Shown in pieces: positions 53,139 to 61,895 of a stretch of 64,000 nt of DNA (the stretch's first letter is position 1; every line of letters starts with the position of its first letter). The position numbers were made by a program, and so were the translations under genes. The stretch lies in contig NZ_AUXY01000096.1 of the NCBI RefSeq assembly GCF_001625695.1, positions 21,350 to 85,349 of the forward strand, in the 5' to 3' direction. The notes under the pieces were generated by a model. That model was given only the letters and a program-made list of their open reading frames with translations. It was not told the DNA's origin and did no database searches. Origin of the DNA: Pseudoalteromonas luteoviolacea H33-S. GTDB taxonomy: Bacteria; Pseudomonadota; Gammaproteobacteria; Enterobacterales; Alteromonadaceae.

Positions 53139-55016
53139 CTAAATTCTACTTTTATCTTGCTCATAGGGGTTATTGATAACCCCTAATTTTATGAGTTTAT
53201 CTCGCCGCGCTTGTTGCCACCTTGGTGAGGCGGTATCTCTAATATAGTGGCGATAAATCAGAGAATCTGTATCCTCATTAAGTTGGGCGTTTAGCTCCAA
53301 TAACTTAACCGCCATTGCTAGTCCAACCCAGTCTATGTGCTGCATTCTTGCGATATTAAAGCTTGATTGAGCGTGCTGCTTGGCAACATCAATTTGTCCC
53401 ATTTGGTGATAAATCTGTGCGAATAACATATCCCTTCTAGCGGGTTCATCAATATTTTCAGCTAGTTTTATTGCCAAATCCGACTCGTTTTGTTCAAGGT
53501 AGAGGTTAGCTAGCTGTTCACTGACGGAGAAGTAAACCCAGTAGTTTTCAGGCGTGATGGGCTGCTCTAATACTTTTAAGTAATAATGTTGCTTTTGCTC
53601 TAGCTCTTTTGCAAATAGTGCGAAGTGATAGAATATGAGCATGTAATGACTACCATCAAGCTGGTGGTCGGCTAACAAGGTTTTTGCTTGATAAAGATAG
53701 TCGTACTGTTCTTTTTCTAATTTGAGTTTAAACGCTTTGATTGATAAAAGTGTGTAGGCCCTGATCTCTTGTACTGGGCGATTGGCTAGTCGAGCTTGAC
53801 TAGCTGATTTATACAAGTGCTTTTGTATCAATGTAAAGTCTTGCTCGTGTGCAACCACATCAGACAGTGATTTACTGATCTCACTATTTAAGGCGTTAAA
53901 GTTCGCGTCATCCATGAGTGCACTGGCGCGTTCCAAGTGCTGTTTAGATTGAGCATATTGATTTAACGCCATTAGTAATTGGCCTTTAAGCCATTGGCTA
54001 TATGCTTTGTACAGCGGATGATTTTGTTGTTCGCTGAGACTTATCATTTGCTCAATATGCGCGCTCGCAACATTGTGGTTGTATTCATCAAGCAGGCGTT
54101 CGACTAAATGTTTCAATATATCCAAATTATCAGGTGATTGGCTGTATAGCTTTTCAAGCTCTGCTGTCGTGAAAGTATCAGAGTGAACTTGAAAATAATC
54201 GGATTTAAGTAACCCATCAATCTTAGATTGCAGCTGATCTTTAAGTTCGCTGACGCTGGGGGCGTAAATATAGCCTTGCCAGTGCCTGAGGTGGCTTTGT
54301 AAACGATACTCAAGTAAGTACATAGGTGTGTTAGACACCTCTTTTGAGTAGATAAACCCGCTCAATAAAAGCTTATTTGATGTTGCTCCCAATAGCTTTT
54401 GGTGCTCTATGTAGGGAGAGTTGAATAGGGCTTGTGCCGAACTGTGTTGTTCACCGAGAACTGCGTAGCTGGCAGATAAGGTGTCATTGAGTTGATTTGT
54501 TTGGGAAGTTAAATGCCCTTCAAATCTAGGCGAAAAAGGAACTAATAAAATGTGTTGATGTGTATTTGTTTGAACATCCAGGTTGTTATCTTGATGTGAC
54601 CATAGCCAATAGCTGCTGACAAGGCCTATAACGAATAAAGCGGTGAATACACACGAGAGGATAAACCTTTGCGAGTAGTTGTGTTTAGTTGACTGCGATG
54701 TAACCTCTACATTACTGGTTTTAGCCTGCGAGGTTACTTTTAGCTGCCATTGATAGCCACGCTTTGGAAACGTTTTTATAGCGGCATCAGAAATCATCGC
54801 CCTAAGCTGACTGATATTTTGAAATACGACCTGTTCAGAAACGACTCGACCTTGCCAAACATGATCCAATATATCTTCTTTACTGAGTACCTCTTGACGC
54901 GATTCGATTAACAACGCAAGCAACCTACTTTGAGTGGGGGTTAAGGGGATCTCATGACTATTTTTGAATAGGCGCTTTTGCGTTGGGTCGAATTCGAAGT
55001 CTAGAAAATACTGCAT
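53139..55016 (-). CDS. CadC-like transmembrane transcriptional regulator with TPR-like sensor
   Basis: Membrane-integrated regulator of 625 residues. Residues 1-98 form an OmpR/PhoB-type winged helix (LTPTQSRLLALLIES, LSKEDILDHVWQGRVVSEQVVFQNISQLR in part, FPKRGYQW). One membrane helix is at about 118-142. The periplasmic part (145-625) is rich in helical repeats of TPR character (ALMALNQYAQSKQHLERASALM; HYYLKVLEQPITPEN). Such proteins sense a periplasmic signal and bind DNA directly from the membrane. Likely targets are the convergent SUMF1 gene and the divergent nucleotide cyclase gene (184 bp between starts). Its 3' end contains the hairpin terminator of the SUMF1 gene (53164). Confidence 0.87.
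   Translation of the reverse strand: MQYFLDFEFDPTQKRLFKNSHEIPLTPTQSRLLALLIESRQEVLSKEDILDHVWQGRVVSEQVVFQNISQLRAMISDAAIKTFPKRGYQWQLKVTSQAKTSNVEVTSQSTKHNYSQRFILSCVFTALFVIGLVSSYWLWSHQDNNLDVQTNTHQHILLVPFSPRFEGHLTSQTNQLNDTLSASYAVLGEQHSSAQALFNSPYIEHQKLLGATSNKLLLSGFIYSKEVSNTPMYLLEYRLQSHLRHWQGYIYAPSVSELKDQLQSKIDGLLKSDYFQVHSDTFTTAELEKLYSQSPDNLDILKHLVERLLDEYNHNVASAHIEQMISLSEQQNHPLYKAYSQWLKGQLLMALNQYAQSKQHLERASALMDDANFNALNSEISKSLSDVVAHEQDFTLIQKHLYKSASQARLANRPVQEIRAYTLLSIKAFKLKLEKEQYDYLYQAKTLLADHQLDGSHYMLIFYHFALFAKELEQKQHYYLKVLEQPITPENYWVYFSVSEQLANLYLEQNESDLAIKLAENIDEPARRDMLFAQIYHQMGQIDVAKQHAQSSFNIARMQHIDWVGLAMAVKLLELNAQLNEDTDSLIYRHYIRDTASPRWQQARRDKLIKLGVINNPYEQDKSRI
53164..53190 (+). terminator. terminator-like hairpin embedded in regulator coding end
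   Basis: TAGGGGTTA (53164-53172) pairs perfectly with TAACCCCTA (53177-53185) around TTGA, then ATTTTATG. It lies 29 bp after the SUMF1-protein stop, within the coding end of the convergent regulator (encoding L-G-V-I-N-N-P-Y). Confidence 0.65.
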
Positions 55017-55200
55017 GATTGGTGGTCGTCACTCCATTGTTAAGGTTGCAATAGTAGCCTAGTCGATGAGGTTTGTGAATGATTTAGGCTAGAAGTAAGT
55101 TTTTGATTACGCATGTAACAAGAAAAAGCCAGCTACACTTAGTTAAAGTTGGGCACTGAGACAGTGCTTGAAACAGTGTAATTAGTGATGGCAGATATTT

Positions 55201-56460
55201 ATGAAATGGCTAAAGGATATTGATGAGTCTTTTGATGCACTACTGACTGATTGCTATCAGCAAAGAGAAATGGAAATGGAGTACCACATTAATCAGATCC
55301 GATTTGTTGGGTTAATGTCACTCTTTTTATTGGAGCTTTTGATAGGTTTGCTAAATAGAGGCATAGATTGGACGTTAATAGTCGTCGATCTGGGCACTAT
55401 GGCACTGACTGCGGTTTGGTGTTTTTGTGTCGCTCGGTGGGCAAAAAGTGAAGGCTACAAACCGTGGTTAAAGTATATTTCTATCTTATTTGATTATCTT
55501 ATTATTTTGCTGATCACCCTTGAAATGGAGTTTCTTTCGGAGATTGGCCACTTTTTACACGATATGCATAATACGGAGTTTGAATTGATGCTGATAAGCG
55601 CACTTATCTTGTTCAATGTGATGAGTGCGTTCCGTCAAGGTAAGTTAATAATTTACTATTCCACCTTATGTTGCTTGGCAACGGGGACAGTGATCCTAGA
55701 GCACAGTGATACAGCCAGAGCGATTGAGATGCATGAGCAGATAATTATTCTATTTTCGGGCTTGTTGGCATGGTCAATTTCTAGTTATATCACAAACACT
55801 TATACTAGACTTAGACACAGGGAAAGGCTACTTCGTTATTTACCAAAAAAATTAGTGAGTGCAGTTGAAACTGGCAAAGTTGATATAGAACCAGGTGGAG
55901 AGCGGCGCAATGTGACGGTATTAATGGCTGATATTCGGCGCTTTACTAGCATGTGCGAAACACATGAACCAGAAGTGATCACTGGCCTATTGAATCGATA
56001 CTTTTCAGCGATGAGTGCAATTGTGTTTAAGTATGATGGCATGATAGATAAATTTATTGGTGATGCCATTATGGCGGTGTTTGGTACACCTCAAGGTGAA
56101 GGAAATAGTGCCAGTAATGCAATTAATGCCGCCAAAGAAATGTTAGATGCACTGGAAACCCTCAATAAAGAGTTTATCAAAGAGGGGCTACCTAGTTTAG
56201 AAATAGGGATAGGAATACACAGTGGAGATGCTATCGCAGGCAACGTCGGCAGCGTGAGTTGTATGGATTACACCGTGATTGGAGACACCGTTAACGTTGC
56301 CGCCAGAATAGAAAGTAAAACAAAAGAATTAAAGAAGGCTTTACTCATCAGTAAGGTCAGTGTGGAGCAGTCTCAGCAACAAGATTTACAAAAAGCAGCG
56401 GAAGTGAGTCTTAAAGGGCGGGCCGAACCTATAGAAGTATTTTTTGACCCTCAGATATAA
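55201..56460 (+). CDS. membrane class III nucleotide (adenylate) cyclase
   Basis: Protein of 419 residues: about six membrane helices (35-53, 56-77, 90-110, 128-143, 148-166, 180-198), then a linker and a class III cyclase domain (about 230-415). Metal-binding Asp244 is in MADIRRFT and Asp288 in KFIGDAIMAVFG; Lys284 at the purine-specifying position favours ATP over GTP. VIGDTVNVAARIE is the later conserved segment. It therefore probably makes cAMP at the inner membrane in response to a signal felt by the membrane part. It is divergent from the CadC-like regulator gene. A terminator follows at 56675. Confidence 0.92.
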   Translation: MKWLKDIDESFDALLTDCYQQREMEMEYHINQIRFVGLMSLFLLELLIGLLNRGIDWTLIVVDLGTMALTAVWCFCVARWAKSEGYKPWLKYISILFDYLIILLITLEMEFLSEIGHFLHDMHNTEFELMLISALILFNVMSAFRQGKLIIYYSTLCCLATGTVILEHSDTARAIEMHEQIIILFSGLLAWSISSYITNTYTRLRHRERLLRYLPKKLVSAVETGKVDIEPGGERRNVTVLMADIRRFTSMCETHEPEVITGLLNRYFSAMSAIVFKYDGMIDKFIGDAIMAVFGTPQGEGNSASNAINAAKEMLDALETLNKEFIKEGLPSLEIGIGIHSGDAIAGNVGSVSCMDYTVIGDTVNVAARIESKTKELKKALLISKVSVEQSQQQDLQKAAEVSLKGRAEPIEVFFDPQI

Positions 56461-56674
56461 ATGTGTATTTTTTGTTTTTAAAATGAAAAAATTTTGGTTT
56501 TAAATTGCTGGGTTTTATTTTAGTATGGGTACAACTCAAAAATAAGCTTGTCCTATTTATTTTGCTCTTTGAGCGGGTGCTACACTATCTCGTGCTTTGA
56601 AGCGCATGGAAGGGGTCATAGGTCAGACACTGGGCAATAAATTCAGGGCGAGCATATTTTTGAGGAGTGAAAAT

Positions 56675-56711
56675 AAAAGAGTAAAACGCAAATCCTTTGT
56701 TTTACTCTTTT
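56675..56711. terminator. bidirectional intrinsic terminator between convergent genes
   Basis: Perfect 13-bp stem AAAAGAGTAAAAC (56675-56687) with GTTTTACTCTTTT (56699-56711) and an 11-base loop; A- and T-runs flank both sides. It serves the cyclase gene and the leftward S9 peptidase gene. Confidence 0.88.
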
Positions 56712-56726
56712 TGACATGGAAGTGAC

Positions 56727-58790
56727 TTATTTATTCGCTTCTTTTGCTGCTTTTAGTTTAGCGGCATGATCTATCTTGTAATCTGGCATGTCTTTGTTGC
56801 CATGAATTAGGTAGTTATCCATCCAGCGCATCAGGCGAATGCTGTAATCATACTGCGCTGCGACTTTGCGGTTGCCATGACCTTCTCCAGGATAATAGAC
56901 TAAACGCACATCTTTACCTTGTACCTTCATATATCTATACAGTTCCATGGATTGTGCAGGGTGTACGCGAGGATCATCTTTACCGTGCATAATTAACAAT
57001 GGTGTTTTAGATTGACCAGCCCAGTAAATAGGACTGCGCTCAAGATACCATTGCCACTTCTGCCAAGGGTATGAGCGAGCGTGCACTAAAAACATCTCAT
57101 TTGAAATATCAGTAGTACCAAATTTCGATAATTGGTTAGTCACACCCACAAACATGACGCTTGCAGCAAAATGCTCTGTTAATTTTGTTGCGCCCCAAGC
57201 AGAAGCATAACCACCGTATGAGCCACCTGTAATACCCACTTTCTTGGTATCTACAAGTCCAAGGTCAACGAGGTATTTTTTCATATCGACTAAATCATCG
57301 AACTCTTTTCCAGCGTAATCACCTTGGCCTAGTTTCGAGTAATCTACGCCTTTTCCGGTTGAGCCACGGTAGTTAGGGTAGAATACCGCATAGCCACGTG
57401 CAGCCCCCATTTGACCTGGATCTGAATAGCTTGTCAGCCAGCCATTTTTATCGTGTGACTCAGGACCACCGTGAACAGACATGATCAATGGGTAACGTTT
57501 ACCTTCTTGGTAGTCTAATGGATAAATAAGAACACCACCGATTTCGACCCCGTCTCTGGCTTTAAATGTCAACGCTTCTTGCTTTGCAAAGCGTTTGTTA
57601 TCAAGCCAAGAGTTTGAGTTTGACAAGCGAGTCGTACGCTTTGAGCGTAGCATATAGACTTCGTTAGGGTGCTTTGCTGTGTTTGCAGTAAGTGCTATGG
57701 TCTTATCTGAGTCTGAAACTGATAGCTTTCCGGCGATAAGCTTGCCATCTTTGATGACTTTTTTGTATTTCTTCGAGCCAACTTTAATTTGCCCTACGAA
57801 ACTCTCTGCACCAACATGGCCCACAAAATTAAGCGTGTTTTTACGATTAGACCACTCAAAATCACCAATATGGCCCATAAAGTTCGGGATCCACTCTTCG
57901 ATTTCGCCAGTCTTTGCATTGGCTAAGAACAGTCTGCCTTTAGCTGGGTCATGCTTATCTTCTGCGCCTAAGATCGCAATGTATTTGCCATCGTGAGAAA
58001 ACTCCGCTTCACCTAGCTTTCCTTCGGTTTGGAAAGACGTAGTGATCTGCTTTGTTTTGGCATCCATAATATGCCATTGTGACTTCATATATTGGTCGTC
58101 AATGAGCGCGGTTGGCTGAGTTTTGACCAGTAATTTACTGGCATCATCAGACCAATTCATATCGCTTACATACCCTTGAACTGGGACGACATCAGGTGTG
58201 AGTGCTTTTTCACTTGGCTGTAAATCGATAATATGAAGTTGTTTATTTCTTAAACCAAGTTCATACACTTCAGCCATAAAGCCAAGTTTTTTAAGTTCTT
58301 TTTCTGAGCTATCTTTGGCTGGCATTGCTAACACCGCAACTTGCTTGCCATCTGGGCTTAATCGATATTTAGAAATTGATGTATCTTTTAATGCGAATAC
58401 TTTTTGTGCTTCACCACCGTTTACGGCGATACGGTAAAGGGTCGTGAATTTATCCGTTTTTTTCTTAGTAAGGAAGTAGATAAACTGGCCATCGGCTGAC
58501 CAAGCGATGCTTTTGATATTGACTTGACCAGTAATAAAAGGACGTTCAATACCCTCATCATTAACTAGGTGCAGCTCGTTAAAGTTTTTACCATTTTTAT
58601 CTATGTACAATTCGCGAGGTACAGAACGTGTGAATGCAACAGATTCACCATCAGGGCTGACCTGTGCACTCACTACGCTTTGGATTTTTGGAATGTCTTC
58701 TATGGTAATGGTGTCAGATTGAGCGCCAGCGAGTGCGCTTGTGCTTACCAAGCCAACTGCCAGTGCAATTGAGGATTTGATCAATTTCAT
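56727..58790 (-). CDS. exported S9 family prolyl oligopeptidase (acylaminoacyl-peptidase-like)
   Basis: Exported peptidase of 687 residues with a signal peptide cut near residue 21 (SALA-GAQ). The N-terminal part (about 30-390) is a beta-propeller with repeated SPDG/SADG/SHDG blades that limits substrates to small peptides. The catalytic domain (about 410-670) has Ser524 in GGSYGG, Asp606 in HGKDDPRV and His638 in GEGHGN, which is the S9C pattern. It probably cuts oligopeptides in the periplasm. The next gene on the same strand, upstream at 59050, is a TonB-dependent receptor, which suggests uptake and cleavage of peptides, but the 259-bp gap implies a separate promoter. Confidence 0.93.
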   Translation of the reverse strand: MKLIKSSIALAVGLVSTSALAGAQSDTITIEDIPKIQSVVSAQVSPDGESVAFTRSVPRELYIDKNGKNFNELHLVNDEGIERPFITGQVNIKSIAWSADGQFIYFLTKKKTDKFTTLYRIAVNGGEAQKVFALKDTSISKYRLSPDGKQVAVLAMPAKDSSEKELKKLGFMAEVYELGLRNKQLHIIDLQPSEKALTPDVVPVQGYVSDMNWSDDASKLLVKTQPTALIDDQYMKSQWHIMDAKTKQITTSFQTEGKLGEAEFSHDGKYIAILGAEDKHDPAKGRLFLANAKTGEIEEWIPNFMGHIGDFEWSNRKNTLNFVGHVGAESFVGQIKVGSKKYKKVIKDGKLIAGKLSVSDSDKTIALTANTAKHPNEVYMLRSKRTTRLSNSNSWLDNKRFAKQEALTFKARDGVEIGGVLIYPLDYQEGKRYPLIMSVHGGPESHDKNGWLTSYSDPGQMGAARGYAVFYPNYRGSTGKGVDYSKLGQGDYAGKEFDDLVDMKKYLVDLGLVDTKKVGITGGSYGGYASAWGATKLTEHFAASVMFVGVTNQLSKFGTTDISNEMFLVHARSYPWQKWQWYLERSPIYWAGQSKTPLLIMHGKDDPRVHPAQSMELYRYMKVQGKDVRLVYYPGEGHGNRKVAAQYDYSIRLMRWMDNYLIHGNKDMPDYKIDHAAKLKAAKEANK

Positions 58791-59049
58791 TTTACTAGCC
58801 TTGAAAAAAGGATTGTGAGGGACGTAAAACGTCGGGTAAAAAAATTCCCGCTATTTTACGATGAGCCCTGAAGAAAACCACTGTTTGCGATTAATCGTCT
58901 GAGGTATGCGACCAATCACTAACTTGAATAAATAAGCATAATTGGTGAATGAGAAAAACACATATGCAATTGACCTTAAAGCGACGCTCAGTCCAAAAGC
59001 CGAGTTATCAAAAGGCGTATTAGGTAGTTAGTTAATTGATCTTTTTGGA

Positions 59050-61698
59050 TTAATTTGATGAGAAGCGATACCTTGCCCCTAAGTAGAAGCGGCGACCATT
59101 TTGGTAAATAGCAGTTGGGGCGTATTCATTGCGGTCGAATGTATATATGATCTCGTTGTTTAAGTTTAAGAATTCAAGAATAAGGTCTAAGTCATCGTTG
59201 ATTGAGAATGTAACACTGCCGTCAAGCTGTCCATAATCATCCATTTTTGTTTCGCCAATGCCTGTGGCAAATTGCGTTCTGTAGTTATATGCGAGGCGAA
59301 AGCTGACTGAACTATTTTCATAATATGCTGTGAGGTTTGTGCTGTGTTTAGAGGTCCCTGGCACCCAGTCATAATTGCCGTTTAGTTGGGTGTTACGGTC
59401 TCCATCAACAAAGGTGTAATTTGCAATGACACCAAAGCCATATGCAATTGCTTGTTGGTAACTGAGCTCAACCCCTCGGATCACCCCTCCTGCACCATTA
59501 ATAGGTCTATCAATGGACATGAGAATTCCTTCATGTAATTCAAGCGCTCGATTGAATTCAATAAAAGACTCTACATCTTTATTGAATACTGCAATCGATG
59601 CCAGCGCTGAGTCAGTAAAATACCACTCTAAACCAAAATCATATTGAGTTGCTCTGTAGGGATTAAGCTCCGGATTGCCGCCTTGGCCCTGCGCTTGAGT
59701 AACATTGTAATTAGTGGAGGGCATCAAGTGGTGAAACTGTGCTCGAGACATAACACGTGCAACTGCAAATCGAGAAATAAGGTGCTCAGTTAAATCAAAT
59801 TGAATATTAAGGCTAGGTAAGAGGTCGGTGTAGTGTTTTGATGTAGATTGCCAGTCATAAGTGTCTGTTGGTGAAGAAGCTGTGCGCTCATATGCCCCTG
59901 CTTTTTGCCAAGTAGAGACAACTCTTAGCCCCAAATTGGCTTTATAGCCTTCGCCAGCAAACTCAACCATGGCATAACCAGCAAGAGTTTCTTCTTCAAT
60001 TGTGAAACGGCTGGTTTTTTCTTCTGTTTGAACAAAGTCTAAGGTTGAGAAGTCACGTGATAATGCATTGATATCAGCAAAGCTATACGCTTTTAAAGTA
60101 TCGCGGCTTCCGATGCCGTCTAAATAGCCACTAATAAACTCATTTGGATAATCAGCCAATGTGGTATTGAGTTGGCCTGCCAAGCCATTAAGCCCACCAT
60201 TTTGTGAACGCATGCGAATAAAGTCACGCTTATGGCGTTTGTATTTGCCGCCAAACTTCAAGGTGTGAAAATGTTGAAATGAGAGATCCCTAGTAAAGTC
60301 TTTTTGTAAAAAGTAGCCAGTATCGTTACCATCTTGACTATCATTGCGCGCTTCACTGATAAACCATTTTAGTGGGGCCAGCGGCGATACGTCATACTGA
60401 GTTTTAATATTCTTATTTTCTCTAGTATCAAAGCTGTAATGGGTGTTTGCAGCAAATTGAGCCGTATTATCTTCACTTGTTCCGCCACTGCCATGGGTAT
60501 AGCCCACTTGATATTGAGCCTGCCACCATGGGCCAGTATAGAGCAAATCGAGGTGGATACTTTGGGTTTGTATTTGCGCTTTTCGCCAAATTGCTTCCAT
60601 GCTGGTATTAAATGGTTGGCTTTGCGCGGGTGTAAGAGACGCATGAGCAAGGGTATTATCTATGATTTGGTAATTGCTTATCGTGCTACCTGCATCTAAT
60701 GCCTTTCCTGGTTGCCATAAAAAATTTTGGTTCGAGTTATCAGCATTGAGTTCAGAGTGTAGAAGGTGGCCTCTCAAAGTCCAAAGTTCATCGATGTGAT
60801 AGGTGGCACTGGTGGTAAAACTACTGAGTGCTCTGTCCTGTTGGAAAACGGCTGAGCCTCCGCCACCCGGTGACCATATATTTTGTAAGTCGCTTTGTTG
60901 GTTCGCTTGAGTATTTGACACTAACTGGCCAGCATCGTCTAGGTTGTAACTTCTTTCATGCCACCCCCAAGATTCCAGTCCGTCCCTACGCAAACTTCTG
61001 CTATGATGATTTACCGTAAAGAGTAAAGCAAAATCACGTTGTTCATTGATCCAGCTATATACGGCTGAGAGTTGCGGGTCGTACTGCTGTGATAAATCAT
61101 TGTATTGGAGTTGTGATGTGACAGATAACACGCCAGGATCTGAAAAAAGAGGGTCCAGGGTTTTAATATTTATGGCACCACCTAGCGAGCCTTCATCTTG
61201 ATTTGCTTTTGGTGTTTTATAAACCTCGAGGCTCGATACGATATCAGCTGGAAGTAGGGTGAAATTGAAGCCCCTACTAGGTAGTGACGATATCCACCAG
61301 TCTGCTGAAGCTAGGTATTGTCCATTTAGGTAGGTGCGATTTTGTTCTGGCGTTGTTCCTCTGACGCCGATCCGTTCACCTTCCCCTTGTACTCTTGAGA
61401 GTGAAATACCTGTGATCCTTTGTAAGGCTTCCGCAACATTTTTGTCTGGGAATTTACCAATTTCTTGAGCACTGATGCTGTCTGAAACTTGATCACTAAA
61501 GCGTTTTATATTCAATGATTTGACAACGCTGTCATGGAAGGCGCGGATTTCTATTCGAGACAGGTCGTTTTCAACTCTCTCTGAGGGCTTTTGACTGTGC
61601 GGTTGGCTTTGGGATTCTTGATCAGCTTTGCTGTGGGCAAAGGGCATATATAAAAGCATAAGGGGAAGAAACAAATGACAAATACGTTTCATGACCAT
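59050..61698 (-). CDS. TonB-dependent outer-membrane receptor
   Basis: Outer-membrane receptor of 882 residues. Signal peptide about 1-24. A plug domain (about 60-180) has KFPDKNVAEALQRITGISL, RGTTPEQNRTYLNGQ and DEGSLGGAINIKT, the pattern of the TonB-receptor subfamily common in Xanthomonadales, Caulobacterales and Alteromonadales that imports peptide- or carbohydrate-like ligands. The rest is a 22-strand barrel ending in a beta-strand (GARYRFSSN). It is divergent from a CadC-like propeller regulator (197 bp between starts) which probably controls it, and sits upstream of the S9 peptidase gene. An alternative ATG two codons later (61692) is equally good. Confidence 0.95.
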   Translation of the reverse strand: MVMKRICHLFLPLMLLYMPFAHSKADQESQSQPHSQKPSERVENDLSRIEIRAFHDSVVKSLNIKRFSDQVSDSISAQEIGKFPDKNVAEALQRITGISLSRVQGEGERIGVRGTTPEQNRTYLNGQYLASADWWISSLPSRGFNFTLLPADIVSSLEVYKTPKANQDEGSLGGAINIKTLDPLFSDPGVLSVTSQLQYNDLSQQYDPQLSAVYSWINEQRDFALLFTVNHHSRSLRRDGLESWGWHERSYNLDDAGQLVSNTQANQQSDLQNIWSPGGGGSAVFQQDRALSSFTTSATYHIDELWTLRGHLLHSELNADNSNQNFLWQPGKALDAGSTISNYQIIDNTLAHASLTPAQSQPFNTSMEAIWRKAQIQTQSIHLDLLYTGPWWQAQYQVGYTHGSGGTSEDNTAQFAANTHYSFDTRENKNIKTQYDVSPLAPLKWFISEARNDSQDGNDTGYFLQKDFTRDLSFQHFHTLKFGGKYKRHKRDFIRMRSQNGGLNGLAGQLNTTLADYPNEFISGYLDGIGSRDTLKAYSFADINALSRDFSTLDFVQTEEKTSRFTIEEETLAGYAMVEFAGEGYKANLGLRVVSTWQKAGAYERTASSPTDTYDWQSTSKHYTDLLPSLNIQFDLTEHLISRFAVARVMSRAQFHHLMPSTNYNVTQAQGQGGNPELNPYRATQYDFGLEWYFTDSALASIAVFNKDVESFIEFNRALELHEGILMSIDRPINGAGGVIRGVELSYQQAIAYGFGVIANYTFVDGDRNTQLNGNYDWVPGTSKHSTNLTAYYENSSVSFRLAYNYRTQFATGIGETKMDDYGQLDGSVTFSINDDLDLILEFLNLNNEIIYTFDRNEYAPTAIYQNGRRFYLGARYRFSSN

Positions 61699-61810
61699 TG
61701 TTTCCTACTCCTATTCTCAATTAACGTTCGGGAAACTTTGCTTTTATATTTCTATTTAAGTGCAACAGAAAGTGCTGTAAAGTTGCGTTTAGGTAAAAAA
61801 ATTTGTCCCC

Positions 61811-61832
61811 ATCATAACATAGTATGATCATA
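61811..61832. promoter_or_regulatory. candidate operator in receptor/regulator intergenic region
   Basis: ATCATA (61811-61816) and TATGAT (61823-61828) form an inverted repeat, overlapping the perfect 10-bp palindrome TATGATCATA (61823-61832). It lies in the 197-bp gap between the receptor and the CadC-like regulator genes and is a plausible binding site, with no direct support. Confidence 0.35.
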
Positions 61833-61895
61833 ATGGAATAGTCGTTATGTGCAGGGCCATGTAGCTTAGGCTCGTTTTTTGGATTGGATCAGTAA

